Shown piece by piece: positions 18,201 to 26,972 of a stretch of DNA of 64,000 nt (positions are counted from its first letter, which is position 1; each line of letters starts with the position of its first letter). The notes beneath the pieces were generated by a model. It worked only from the letters and a program-made list of their open reading frames with translations. It was not told the DNA's origin and ran no database searches. Origin of the DNA: Komagataeibacter diospyri (GTDB lineage: Bacteria; Pseudomonadota; Alphaproteobacteria; Acetobacterales; Acetobacteraceae); the NCBI RefSeq assembly GCF_006538165.1, contig NZ_BDLU01000056.1, forward strand, positions 31,113 through 95,112, written 5' to 3'. The position numbers were made by a program, and so were the translations under genes.

Positions 18201-19967
18201 TTATGAACGCGGACGCTTGCGGGAGGACGCCGCACCGCGCGGCGGCCCGCCAAACCCGCCACCGGGACGACCACCACCGGGCTTGCGCCCGAACGGACGC
18301 CCGCCACGTGGCGGCGGACCACCACGGCGCGGAGCACCCCCGGCCGGTGCGCTGGCGGGTGTGATCTGCACTTCGTCATTCTCGATCGCGGCAATGCACG
18401 AACGGAATTTCTCGGTCGAATCCGGAGTGATCTCGAACAGGGTCTGGGTATCGTTGATGCGGATCGCACCGATATCCGCCTTGCGCACGCCGCCAAGGCG
18501 GCAGATCAGCGGGATCAGCCACTTGGGGTCGGCCTTTTCCTGCCGGCCCACATTCATGGCGAACCATGCGCCAGGTTCGGCGCTGGCGTAGCTGTCGCGT
18601 GTGGGGCGGGGACCGTCGCGCTCACTGCGCTCACGTACGGGGCGCGGGGCGTCAGGCGTGATGTGGCGCACGTTTTCCGGTGTGGGCAGACGGGCGCGGT
18701 ACATCTGCAGCAGGGCGGCGGCAAGCTGTTCGCTGCTGCGGCCTTCAACCAGCTGGCCAACCAGTTCCTTGTCCGCCTCAGCCACGTCCTCGTTCAGGAC
18801 GGGATCGGCCAGCAGGCGCCTGGCGTCATTGGCGCGGATGTCAGCGGCTGTCGGCACACCGGACCATGTGGCCGTGATCTTGGCACCCTGCATCAGGCGT
18901 TCGGCGCGGCGGCGCTGCGACATGGGCACCATCAGCACGCACACGCCCTTGCGTCCCGCGCGGCCCGTGCGGCCCGAACGGTGCAGCAGGGTGGCGGGGT
19001 CGGTCGGCAGGGTCGCGTGGATCACCAGCGCAAGCGCGGGAATGTCGATGCCACGGGCAGCCACATCGGTTGCGACACACACATTGGCCTGACCCTTGCG
19101 CAGGCTGTCGATGGCACGCGTCCGTTCGTTCTGCCCCAGTTCACCCGACAGGGCGACGGAGGAGAAGCCGCGCTCCACCAGTGCCGCCTGCATGTGGCGC
19201 ACCATTTCACGTGTTGCGCAGAACACCATGGTGGTCTGGCTGTCGGTATAGCGCAGCACGTTGACCACGGCGGGGATCAGTTCGCGCGCATCGGCGACGA
19301 TGGCGCGGTATTCGATATCGGCGTGCTGCTTGGCCCCCGACAGGGTGTCGATGCGCACGGCGTCGTTCTGGTAACGGCGCGCCAGCGACGCGATTTCCTT
19401 GGCGATGGTGGCCGAGAACAGCAGCGTGCGACGCGTCTTGGGCATGGCGTCAAGCAACTGCTCAAGTTCATCACGGAAGCCGAGGTCGAGCATCTCGTCT
19501 GCTTCATCCAGCACGACCACGCGCAACTGGGACATGTCCAGACGGCCACGCGACTGATGGTCGCACAGCCGGCCCGGCGTGCCGACCACGATATGGGCAC
19601 CCATCTGCAGCGCACGGGCTTCACGCCGCGCGTCCATTCCGCCGATGCACGATACGATACGGCCACCCGCTGGTGCGTACAGCCACGTCAGTTCACGCGT
19701 GACCTGCATGGCCAGTTCGCGTGTCGGCGCGATGATGACGGCCAGCGGCGGACCCGCCGGGCCAAAATGTTCGGCCCCACCCAGCAGGGTATCGGCCATG
19801 GCCAGCCCGAAGGCGACGGTCTTGCCCGACCCGGTCTGGGCGGAAACAAGCAGGTCGCGCCCTTCGGCGGCGACATCCAGCACGGCTGTCTGGACGGGGG
19901 TAGGGTTATCGTACCCACGCTCGTCCAGCGCGCGTTGCAGGGCGGGGTGGGTTTCGGGAAACGGCAT
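18201..19967 (-). CDS. DEAD-box RNA helicase (DeaD/DbpA type)
   Basis: ATP-dependent RNA helicase of 588 residues, likely acting in ribosome assembly or cold adaptation. Motifs in order: AQTGSGKT (residues 43-50), PTRELA (81-86), GTPGR (129-133), DEAD (154-157), SAT, ARGID and HRSGRTGRAGRKG. After the two RecA-like domains comes a DbpA-type RNA-binding module (PKWLIPLICRLGGV to FRSCIAAIEN) and a Gly/Arg/Pro-rich disordered tail (GGGRPGGGFGG), which binds RNA non-specifically in relatives. Length and tail fit DeaD/CsdA better than RhlE. The upstream 320 bp hold two inverted repeats that may form a structured leader. Confidence 0.95.
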   Translation of the reverse strand: MPFPETHPALQRALDERGYDNPTPVQTAVLDVAAEGRDLLVSAQTGSGKTVAFGLAMADTLLGGAEHFGPAGPPLAVIIAPTRELAMQVTRELTWLYAPAGGRIVSCIGGMDARREARALQMGAHIVVGTPGRLCDHQSRGRLDMSQLRVVVLDEADEMLDLGFRDELEQLLDAMPKTRRTLLFSATIAKEIASLARRYQNDAVRIDTLSGAKQHADIEYRAIVADARELIPAVVNVLRYTDSQTTMVFCATREMVRHMQAALVERGFSSVALSGELGQNERTRAIDSLRKGQANVCVATDVAARGIDIPALALVIHATLPTDPATLLHRSGRTGRAGRKGVCVLMVPMSQRRRAERLMQGAKITATWSGVPTAADIRANDARRLLADPVLNEDVAEADKELVGQLVEGRSSEQLAAALLQMYRARLPTPENVRHITPDAPRPVRERSERDGPRPTRDSYASAEPGAWFAMNVGRQEKADPKWLIPLICRLGGVRKADIGAIRINDTQTLFEITPDSTEKFRSCIAAIENDEVQITPASAPAGGAPRRGGPPPRGGRPFGRKPGGGRPGGGFGGPPRGAASSRKRPRS

Positions 19968-20286
19968 GTATCGGGCAATCCGGACAAAAACATGAAGAAC
20001 ACGGGCGACGCAGGAAGGAAACTGGCCGCCGGCCCGTGTTCATGCGTCAGGGAGAAGGCCGGTGCATAAAGAATGATTGCCCCAAAAGCCAGAAATAATA
20101 ATGGCGGGGGCATTTTTGCAGCGGTCGTGAATACCCTTCCGGCGGGGATCGGGGGGTATTTTCCACCTGCATGGGCATTGTGCCTTTCGGCCGGTTGCCG
20201 TAGGGCGCGTCAAAACAGGCGGGCGATCATGGCACCAGTAACATACGCACCCTGTGGCCGTCATCCCCGCCTTTGGCCACGCATGG
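19968..20286. other. leader/intergenic region upstream of the helicase
   Basis: 319 bp without a gene. Two inverted repeats stand out: TGCCCC (20078-20083) with GGGGCA (20107-20112), and AATACCC (20130-20136) with GGGTATT (20154-20160). Neither is followed by a T-run in the minus direction. They could fold in the 5' leader of the helicase mRNA, which in relatives is often long and cold-regulated. Confidence 0.45.
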
Positions 20287-21273
20287 TCAGGGCACCAGGA
20301 CCGCAGCCCCTTCAAAGCGGCCATGGCGCAGGTCATCCAGTGCCCTGTTCGCCTCTTTCAGCGGGTACGGGGTGGTCGTGGTGCGTATGCCCACGCGCGG
20401 CACCAGTTCAAGGAAATCGATGCCATCCTGTCTTGTGAGATTCGCGACCGAGACGATCTGGCGTTCCTCCCACAGCAGGTCATAGGAAAAGGCAGGGATC
20501 TCACTCATGTGGATGCCCGCGCAGACCACGCGCCCGGCCTTGTGCACGGCCTTGAGTGCGGCGGGCACCAGCGCGCCCACGGGGGCGAATATGATGGTGG
20601 CGTCCAGCTGTTCGGGCGGCTGCTCATCCGATCCGCCAGCCCAGACACAACCCAGCGAGCGGGCGAATTCCTGCGTTTTCGTGTCACCCGGCCGGGTGAA
20701 GGCATAGACCGAGCGTCCCTGCCATACCGCCACCTGGGCTATGATGTGGGCTGCTGCCCCGAAACCGTAAAGCCCGATGCTGCGCGCATCCTTCCCCGCC
20801 ATGACCAGCGACCGCCAGCCGATCAGCCCCGCGCATAGCAACGGGGCCGTCGCCACGTCGTCATCCCCATCGGGCAGAGGGAAGGTGAAATGCGCATCAG
20901 CCACCGCCATGGTGGCATAGCCGCCATCGCGCGTGTAGCCGGTGAACAGCGGGTGGTCACACAGGTTTTCATGGTCGGTTTCGCAGTAATGGCAGCAGCC
21001 GCAGGTATGGCCCAGCCACGGTATGCCCACGCGCTGGCCCATATGCAGGCCTTCCACATTCGGGCCGATGGCATCGATCCGGCCCACGATTTCATGCCCC
21101 GGTGTCAGCGCATGGCCGGGAAAGGGCAGGTCCGCATCCACCACATGCAGGTCGGTGCGGCATACGCCACATGCCCCCACCTTTACACGGATCTGCCCTG
21201 GTCCCGGCGTGGGGTCGGGCAGTTCGGTCCATTGCAGGGGAGTATGGGGGGCAAGCAGTCGCATTGCGTACAT
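20287..21273 (-). CDS. zinc-dependent alcohol dehydrogenase
   Basis: NAD(P)-dependent medium-chain dehydrogenase of 328 residues. Catalytic zinc ligands are C38 (GVCRTDLH), H60-E61 (TPGHEIVG) and probably C147 (PLLCAGL). The structural zinc lobe is complete, with C91, C94, C97 and C105 in HTCGCCHYCETDHENLC. The cofactor region reads LYGFGAAAHIIAQVA, a variant of GxGxxG. This set is typical of AdhA/AdhP-like class enzymes that oxidise primary alcohols or reduce aldehydes in the cytoplasm, distinct from the membrane PQQ-alcohol dehydrogenases of acetic acid bacteria. Monocistronic by spacing. Substrate range cannot be read from sequence. Confidence 0.92.
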   Translation of the reverse strand: MYAMRLLAPHTPLQWTELPDPTPGPGQIRVKVGACGVCRTDLHVVDADLPFPGHALTPGHEIVGRIDAIGPNVEGLHMGQRVGIPWLGHTCGCCHYCETDHENLCDHPLFTGYTRDGGYATMAVADAHFTFPLPDGDDDVATAPLLCAGLIGWRSLVMAGKDARSIGLYGFGAAAHIIAQVAVWQGRSVYAFTRPGDTKTQEFARSLGCVWAGGSDEQPPEQLDATIIFAPVGALVPAALKAVHKAGRVVCAGIHMSEIPAFSYDLLWEERQIVSVANLTRQDGIDFLELVPRVGIRTTTTPYPLKEANRALDDLRHGRFEGAAVLVP

Positions 21274-21380
21274 GGGGGGCCGCTCCTTGGCTGTCAGGCT
21301 GCGGCCTGCGGGCCGCCAGTCGTCATGCTACGCTATCATGTCCGGGTGTTCATGCGGCATGACATGTATCATCATGCCCA

Positions 21381-22535
21381 TCACGACCCGGCGCGGTAGG
21401 GGGTCATGGCGTCCAGCGCGGGCAGTCCTGCCATGATGGCGGTACGTTCGTGGCGCAGGAATTCCGCTACCGCCTCACGCAGGCCGGGATGGCTGATCCA
21501 GTGGGCGGAATGGGTCAGGCAGGGGCGATAGCCGCGCTGCAGCTTGTGTTCACCCTGCGCACCTGCCTCCACCCGCTTCAGCCCGTGGGCAATGGCGAAA
21601 TCAATGGCGCGGTAATAGCACAGCTCGAAATGCAGGAAGGGCCAGTCCCCCTCCAGCCGTCCCCAGTTGCGGCCATACAGCGTGTCGCGTCCCATGAGGT
21701 TGAGCGCTCCCGCCACCGGCACCCCATCGCGTTTTGCAATCATAAGCACCACCCGGTCCCCCAGCCGTTGCGACAGCAGCGGGAAAAAGCCGGGCTGGAG
21801 ATAGGCGCTGCCCCATTTGCGGTCCACGGTGGACAGGTAGAACTGATAGAAATCATGCCACAGGGCGTCGGTGATCTCACTGCCGCGACAGGTATGGAAG
21901 GTCAGGCCACAGGCATTGGCGTCACGCCGTTCGCGGCGGATGGCCTTGCGCTTGCGGGACGCAAGGGTGTCCAGGAAATCATCGAAACTGGTGTAGTCGC
22001 AGTTGTCCCAGTGATACTGCATTCCAAGGCGCTGCAACCAGCCGGTCTGTCCCAGCAGGTCATATTCATGCTGCGTGCAGAACGTGACATGGACCGACGA
22101 CAGGTCCAGTTCCCCACAGGCCTGCCGCAGCGCCCGGCCTGCAAGCTGGCGCAGGACATCGGCATCCGGCGCGTCCCGGTGTACCAGCAGGCGCGGTCCC
22201 GGCACGGGGGAAAAGGGGACGGCCACCTGCAATTTGGGGTAATACTGCCCGCCCGCCTGCATGAAGGCCTGCGCCCATTGCTGGTCGAACACATATTCGC
22301 CGTAGGAATGGCCCTTGGCATAAAGTGGTGCGACCGCCAGCAGGCGTCCCGTTCCGTCGCGCAGGGCAAGGTGCTGGGGCATCCAGCCGGTCTGCGGTCC
22401 GGTAGAGCCACTGTCTTCCAGTGCGGACAGGAAGGCATGGCTGACAAACGGGTTGTCATCGCCCGCACAGCCATCCCATTCGTGCGCCGGGATTTCGGCT
22501 ATCCTGCGGTGCAGGATCATGGTGGTGCCGGTCAT
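21381..22535 (-). CDS. FemAB/GNAT-like protein (DUF482 family)
   Basis: Protein of 384 residues belonging to the peptidoglycan biosynthesis/recognition group with an acyltransferase fold. It starts with HRRIAEIPAHEWDGCAGDDNPF and runs through the conserved LLAVAPLYAKGHSYGEYVFDQQWA, RKAIRRERRDA and LYGRNWG, and ends with GAQGEHKLQRGYRP, the family signature. Members have a double GNAT fold like FemX aminoacyl transferases, but the reaction has not been established to my knowledge. Cytoplasmic. It lies upstream of the alcohol dehydrogenase gene (108 bp gap) and downstream of the RidA gene on the same strand; operon membership is uncertain. Confidence 0.85.
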   Translation of the reverse strand: MTGTTMILHRRIAEIPAHEWDGCAGDDNPFVSHAFLSALEDSGSTGPQTGWMPQHLALRDGTGRLLAVAPLYAKGHSYGEYVFDQQWAQAFMQAGGQYYPKLQVAVPFSPVPGPRLLVHRDAPDADVLRQLAGRALRQACGELDLSSVHVTFCTQHEYDLLGQTGWLQRLGMQYHWDNCDYTSFDDFLDTLASRKRKAIRRERRDANACGLTFHTCRGSEITDALWHDFYQFYLSTVDRKWGSAYLQPGFFPLLSQRLGDRVVLMIAKRDGVPVAGALNLMGRDTLYGRNWGRLEGDWPFLHFELCYYRAIDFAIAHGLKRVEAGAQGEHKLQRGYRPCLTHSAHWISHPGLREAVAEFLRHERTAIMAGLPALDAMTPYRAGS

Positions 22536-22613
22536 GACGGGCGCGCCAGTGGAAAAACCGCGTGGGGCGTTGGGGTCATGACAGGCTCCCTTTTATTGTG
22601 GTGGGGCTTTGCC

Positions 22614-23081
22614 TCAGCCTATTTCGAACAGGCCTTCCACTTCAACAGCCGAATCGAGCGGCAGCGATGGCACGCCCACGGTGGAGCGCGCATGACGGCC
22701 CGCGTCACCAAACACCGCCACCGCCAGGTCGGATGCGCCGTTCATGACGGCGGCATGCTGCGTGAAGTCAGGTGTGCAGGCAATGAACCCGCCCAGACGC
22801 ACCACGCGCTTGACACGCGACAGGTCGCCAATCGCGGCCTTAACCTGCGCGATGACGTTGACCATGCTGTAGCGCGCGGCCTCGATCGCCAGTTCAACGG
22901 CAACGCTGTCGCCCAGCTTGCCCGTGGTCAGCAGCTTGCCATCCACCAGCGGCAACTGCCCCGATACCACCAGCGAGGAACCGCTGATGACGGCCGCGAC
23001 GTAATTCGCAACCGGCACGGCCGGGGTGGGCAGGACAATGCCAAGCTGCTTCAGGCGCTGTTCGGGGGTGGTGTCGGGCAT
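22614..23081 (-). CDS. RidA/YjgF-family protein
   Basis: Protein of 155 residues, slightly longer than the usual 125-130. The ATG at 23081 has AAAGGATG upstream. Conserved points include SGQLPLVDGKL, the long helix LSRVKRVVRLGGFIACTPDF, and the C-terminal HARSTVGVPSLPLDSAVEVEG in which the Arg corresponds to the catalytic residue of enamine/imine deaminases. It probably hydrolyses reactive 2-aminoacrylate-type intermediates or is one of the related RidA subgroups (Rid1-7). It follows the NrdJ-like gene by 46 bp on the same strand, so the two may be co-transcribed. A second RidA gene lies at 59692. Confidence 0.9.
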   Translation of the reverse strand: MPDTTPEQRLKQLGIVLPTPAVPVANYVAAVISGSSLVVSGQLPLVDGKLLTTGKLGDSVAVELAIEAARYSMVNVIAQVKAAIGDLSRVKRVVRLGGFIACTPDFTQHAAVMNGASDLAVAVFGDAGRHARSTVGVPSLPLDSAVEVEGLFEIG

Positions 23082-23127
23082 CGGGTCATCCTTTGTCGTC
23101 AGGGGCGGGGGAAGCAGGGCCGTCGCG

Positions 23128-24723
23128 TTATCCGACCAGCCGCAGCCTGCGCCGCCGTGGGGGAGTGTCATCGCCATCGTCATTGCCGGATTCGGGCAGG
23201 TTCAGCGGCAGCATGGGAGCGGGGCTGTCCACCATCATGTCCTCATGCGGGGCGTCGGGCAGCCTGCGGCCCAGATAGGCATCGGACAGCGCGCGGAAAG
23301 CGTAGTCCAGCATGGATGTCGCATAGGATGCAACCGGGTCGCCTTCCACCGTGCCGGCGGGGCCGAAATGGGTGTAGGCGAACGCCTCGACATAGCTTTC
23401 CAGCGGCGCGCCATATTGCAGGCCGATGCTGACGGCCTGCCCCAGCGTATCCATCAGGCCACGCACCATCGGGCTTTCGCGCGTGGGCGTCAGGCTGATT
23501 TCGCCCAGTGACCCATCAGCGTATTCACCCGTGCGCAGGAACAGGCGGTGGCCACCCACGCTGGCCTTCTGGGTAAAGCCGCCATGGCGCGCGGGCAGGG
23601 GGCGGCGTGCGCCACGTTCCAGCCCCGCGCGGGTGGCCAGCGTGTCGCGTGTGGCATCGGGGCGGGCGGGCACGCGGTCCACGAACCCGCTCAGCGCGCG
23701 GTGCATGGCCTGATGCGATGCGGCACCAGGCAGCGGCAGCACGGTGTCCCCCGCCAGGGTCGCTGCGAATGCCGCTTCCAGCGTCAGCCCCCGGCAGGCA
23801 AGGCGCGCGAGTGTGCTGGTGGCCAGACGCCCGTCGGCGCGCAGGGGGGAGAAGACCGGGGCCAGCCCGCATGATTCCACCCCCAGCAGCGCATCAATCG
23901 GGCCGGGTGTGGAAAAGCCGGTTTCGACGCGGGCGACGGGACAGTCGGTCTCGACGGCGGCTTCCTGCCACACCGTGCGTGCGATCTGGCTGACACCGGG
24001 CAGGATGCTGCGCACGGGCGGCAGGGGCATGGCGTCCGCTCCCTCGCCGGAATGGGCGACAAGGGTGGCGAGGGCCACGATGCTGCATGCCGCGTCGCGC
24101 CCGGCCTCGCTGTCATAATCCAGCCCCAGCCCTGCAAGGCAGGCGTCAAGGTTGGTCAGCAGGATGGCGCCAGCCGTGGGCGGGCGTTCATGCGGATCCG
24201 CGACAGTGGGGGCGGGAACGGCACGCAGGTGCGGAGTGGTCCGGCCCAACGGGTCGGGCAGCGGCAGTTCTCCATTGCGCATGGGCATCTTCTGCCGCGA
24301 CACCGCGCGCAGCACGCGGGCCAGCAGGCGCAGGGCCGCGACAAAATCGGTGGCCATGAACCCGTTATCGGCTTCGACAAAGGCTGCAAGGTTGACCACG
24401 AAGGCGGGCCTGCGGTCATGGTGGCCATGCCACAGGCTTTCCGCGGGGGCCGCCTGCCGCATCAGCAGCAGGCACGACAGCGTGCGCGCGATGGGGCGGA
24501 CCGTGGGGCCGGCTACCTCGCCCGTACACAGGTCGTCTATCCATCGCGCCGCCTCCGCCGGCAGGCTGGCGGGACCATGGCCGGGAGCAAGCTGGGCCAG
24601 GGCCTCGGCTGCCGTGTCATCCCAGTCGGCGGGCAGGGTAACGGAACGTGGTGCGTCGTCGGGGTCCGCTGCGGCCTCTACGGTTCGCATGCGCACGCCG
24701 TTCCAGTGGCTTCGTGCTGTCAT
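23128..24723 (-). CDS. truncated NrdJ-like (B12-dependent ribonucleotide reductase-derived) protein with TSCPD domain
   Basis: Protein of 531 residues starting at ATG 24723 (AGAAGG site). The C-terminal ~150 residues match the TSCPD tail of class II ribonucleotide reductases: TQKASVGGHRLFLRTGEYADG, then ISLGLQYG-like AVSIGLQYGAPLESYVEAF and ATSMLDYAFRALSDAYLGR. The first 350 residues resemble the second half of the NrdJ barrel in degenerate form (NLDACLAGLGLDYDSEAGRDA; STPGPIDALLGVESCGLAPVF). The N-terminal half of NrdJ, with the active-site cysteine, is absent, so this protein should not reduce ribonucleotides. It may be a regulatory paralogue or a decaying copy. Its intact length argues that it is retained. 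A RidA gene follows closely. Confidence 0.8.
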   Translation of the reverse strand: MTARSHWNGVRMRTVEAAADPDDAPRSVTLPADWDDTAAEALAQLAPGHGPASLPAEAARWIDDLCTGEVAGPTVRPIARTLSCLLLMRQAAPAESLWHGHHDRRPAFVVNLAAFVEADNGFMATDFVAALRLLARVLRAVSRQKMPMRNGELPLPDPLGRTTPHLRAVPAPTVADPHERPPTAGAILLTNLDACLAGLGLDYDSEAGRDAACSIVALATLVAHSGEGADAMPLPPVRSILPGVSQIARTVWQEAAVETDCPVARVETGFSTPGPIDALLGVESCGLAPVFSPLRADGRLATSTLARLACRGLTLEAAFAATLAGDTVLPLPGAASHQAMHRALSGFVDRVPARPDATRDTLATRAGLERGARRPLPARHGGFTQKASVGGHRLFLRTGEYADGSLGEISLTPTRESPMVRGLMDTLGQAVSIGLQYGAPLESYVEAFAYTHFGPAGTVEGDPVASYATSMLDYAFRALSDAYLGRRLPDAPHEDMMVDSPAPMLPLNLPESGNDDGDDTPPRRRRLRLVG

Positions 24724-25034
24724 GCCTTCTGTTTTACCGGCACGGACAGGGCGTGCGGAACCCGTCTGGACCGGAGTCGCAACTATACATTCCACTGGAT
24801 ACCGTGGATATGGGGGATAAGTATGCATGGGCCGGGACAGCGATGAAATTGCGCTGTGCTGCCACGCTGACGGCAGGAATCGAGTCCCGTTGCGCGATAG
24901 CGCATCCCGTCAGGCCTGTAACTGCACGGGGGGACATGGACGCCGCCCTGCCGCCACCCTGATCCCGCAGATGTGACGGCCGGTCGCGCATATGCGCGTG
25001 GACCGCGCGCGTGCGGGCGGACTAGGCTTCGGTC
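24724..25034. other. divergent intergenic region
   Basis: 311 bp between the NrdJ-like gene and the NDUFA12 gene. It includes a perfect palindrome GCGCATATGCGC near 24986-24997 and GC-rich repeats just before the NDUFA12 start. Both promoters should lie here but I cannot place -10/-35 boxes reliably. Confidence 0.4.
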
Positions 25035-25403
25035 ATGGCAAATCTAGGCACCCGTATCTATACGCATTTCAAGGGGCGGCTGGTCGGCAGGGACGCCGAT
25101 GGCCGACCTTATTATGAGGCCCGGACACCCAACCGCACCGGCGGCGGGGAAAAGCGTCATGAACGCTGGGTCATCTATCACAAGGGGGAGGACGCATCCG
25201 CCGTCCCGCCCGAATGGTGGGGCTGGCTGCACCATATGGAGAATGCGCCCCTGCCCGAAAGCGCGCGCCAGCCATGGCAGCAGCCGTGGCAGCCCAACCA
25301 GACCGGGACGGTGGCGGCGTATCATCCCCCCGGCAGCGACCTGCGCGGTGGGCAGCGGGCTTCAACTACCAGCGATTATGAGGCATGGTACCCCGAGGGA
25401 TGA
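25035..25403 (+). CDS. NADH:ubiquinone oxidoreductase accessory subunit, NDUFA12 family
   Basis: Protein of 122 residues matching the 17.2 kDa supernumerary subunit family of complex I, shared by mitochondria and alphaproteobacteria. Key phrases: TRIYTHFKGRLVGRDADGRPYYE, ERWVIYHKGEDASAVPPEWWGWLH. The family member sits on the peripheral arm and stabilises assembly. The gene is not with the nuo operon here; it heads a run with mlaD and a DUF2155 gene, an arrangement typical of alphaproteobacteria. Confident family call. Confidence 0.95.
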   Translation: MANLGTRIYTHFKGRLVGRDADGRPYYEARTPNRTGGGEKRHERWVIYHKGEDASAVPPEWWGWLHHMENAPLPESARQPWQQPWQPNQTGTVAAYHPPGSDLRGGQRASTTSDYEAWYPEG

Positions 25404-25462
25404 AACCGGTGGCGTAACCTGCTAGGGTGCGCGCTACTGGATATTGGGGAAGCTTTGCCAAC

Positions 25463-26005
25463 ATGGTTGCTGCTGTTTCAGGGCGGGCGGTCCGCCAGCC
25501 TGCGGAACTCCTTGCCGGGTTTGCCGTGCTGGCCGTACTGGCGGGACTGCTGGCCTATGCCGTGCTGGACAAGGGGCGTCCGCATGAATCAGGCTATCGG
25601 CTGAATGCGGGCTTTGCCCATATCGATGGCCTGTCCGTGGGATCGGACGTCAGGCTGGCCGGTATCACGGTCGGTCAGGTGGTCGATGAGCATGTCGATC
25701 CGAAAACCTTTGCAGCCCAGGTTACCTTTACCGTGCGGCCCGATATCAAGCTGCCCGATGATACGGCGGCGATCATTACCAGCGACAGCCTGCTGGGGGG
25801 CAAATACATCGCCCTTTCGCCGGGTGGGGATGACAGGATGCTGGCCCCCGGCGGTACGATCGGCCAGACGCAGGGCGCGATCAGCCTTGAGCAACTGTTG
25901 AGCAAGTTCATCTTCTCCGTCACCGATACGCTGACCAAGGCCCGGCAGGACAAGGCCCAGGCTTCCCGGCCTGCGCAGGCCCCTGCGGGCGGAGAGACAC
26001 CATGA
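25463..26005 (+). CDS. mlaD: MlaD-like MCE-domain protein
   Basis: Substrate-binding component of the Mla outer-membrane lipid transport system. The 180-residue product has an N-terminal membrane anchor (LLAGFAVLAVLAGLLAYAV) and one MCE domain (YRLNAGFAHIDGLSVGSDVRLAGI, then LLGGKYIALSPGG), the usual size for MlaD. The ATG at 25463 has GGGGAAG upstream; a GTG-type start at 25427 is possible. The permease and ATPase genes (mlaE, mlaF) are not in this window. It overlaps the next gene by 4 bp. Confidence 0.92.
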   Translation: MVAAVSGRAVRQPAELLAGFAVLAVLAGLLAYAVLDKGRPHESGYRLNAGFAHIDGLSVGSDVRLAGITVGQVVDEHVDPKTFAAQVTFTVRPDIKLPDDTAAIITSDSLLGGKYIALSPGGDDRMLAPGGTIGQTQGAISLEQLLSKFIFSVTDTLTKARQDKAQASRPAQAPAGGETP

Positions 26006-26232
26006 ACCATGAGGCAGGCGATGGTGCGGGCATGCCAAAGGTCTGGCCGCAACCCGATGGCGCGCCGGTGTCGTGTCGTGACAAATTACTGATATTGCAG
26101 GAAAACCATACTGAATTGCAGGGTATTCTCCGTGATGCGTTCGAGGACGCGATCCTGATGGGCGTGGATGAGGCGGCGATGCGCCAGATCCTGCTGGATC
26201 TTGTGAACAGCCTGCGGAGCCCGAAGGCATGA
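26002..26232 (+). CDS. small hypothetical protein between mlaD and DUF2155 gene
   Basis: Seventy-six residues, starting within an ATGA overlap with mlaD and ending in an ATGA overlap with the DUF2155 gene, so it is almost surely translated. The N-terminus is Pro-rich (MPKVWPQPDGAPVS), followed by two helices (CRDKLLILQENHTELQGILRDAFEDAILMGV and AAMRQILLDLVNSL). No membrane segment. The two-helix form suggests a small assembly or binding partner for its envelope neighbours. No named family recognised. Confidence 0.75.
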   Translation: MNHEAGDGAGMPKVWPQPDGAPVSCRDKLLILQENHTELQGILRDAFEDAILMGVDEAAMRQILLDLVNSLRSPKA

Positions 26233-26876
26233 GGCGTCTGCTGCGCTGCCTGCCCGCCGCCCTGCTTGCCAGCCTGCCCGCCTGCGCCCATGCCGCTGAA
26301 TGGCTGGCCCCACCCGCCATGTATCCCCCCGATACGTGGCAGGGACGCACCATTGCCACGGTGCGGGTGCTGGACAAGCTGGATGCCCATATCCAGATGC
26401 TCGACATCCCCACGGGGCAGGATGTGACATATAAAAGTCTGACGCTGCACGCCACGTCATGCCTGCAGCGCCCGGCCACCCTGCCAGCGGACAGCGCTGC
26501 ATGGCTGGAAGTGCATGACGCGCATGAAGGCATGGCGGCCTTTCAGGGCTGGATGGCCATAGCTGAACCCGCGACCGGCGTGTTCCAGAACCCGCTATAT
26601 GACGTACAGCTTGCGGGCTGCGGCGGGGATGCCGTGGCCCCCGTGCCGCCGCCGCTGACGGTTGCCGCCGCTCCGCAGCCCGGTGCGGATGGCAGCCCGG
26701 CCCCGGTGGCCGCCGCCGCCCCGTCGCCCACGACCGGTACGGGGGCTGCTGACGCGCCACAGCCCCTGTCTCCCTCGCAGGCCCCTACGGCAGCGCCCCC
26801 GGCTTCCCCGCCACTTCCGGCCCTGCCGCCTGCTGATCCGGCGGATGAGGGGGCAGCCCCGCTAATGCTGCATTAG
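26229..26876 (+). CDS. DUF2155 exported protein
   Basis: Protein of 215 residues with signal peptide (LPAALLASLPACAHA). The DUF2155 core includes ATVRVLDKLDAHIQMLDIPTG, a cysteine pair (SCLQRP and LAGCGGD) likely bridged in the periplasm, and the family phrase AFQGWMAIAEPATGVFQNPLYDVQLAGC. After residue ~140 comes an Ala/Pro-rich low-complexity tail that is absent from most family members and probably disordered. Function unknown; it occurs beside mlaD in this group, suggesting an envelope lipid role. Confidence 0.88.
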   Translation: MRRLLRCLPAALLASLPACAHAAEWLAPPAMYPPDTWQGRTIATVRVLDKLDAHIQMLDIPTGQDVTYKSLTLHATSCLQRPATLPADSAAWLEVHDAHEGMAAFQGWMAIAEPATGVFQNPLYDVQLAGCGGDAVAPVPPPLTVAAAPQPGADGSPAPVAAAAPSPTTGTGAADAPQPLSPSQAPTAAPPASPPLPALPPADPADEGAAPLMLH

Positions 26877-26972
26877 ATAATAGTTTAATTTGTATCGTAT
26901 CAATGCTGTCGGCCTGTCCGGTATGGTTCCGGGCTTGCGTATTCCCCAGCTTTGCCGGAGGCTAGATCCATC

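Noticed and set aside
18663..20069. 468-codon plus-strand frame
   Set aside because: Antisense to the DEAD-box helicase gene; His/Gln-rich shadow.
21450..23432. 660-codon plus-strand frame
   Set aside because: Antisense to the FemAB-like, RidA and NrdJ-like genes; no domain.
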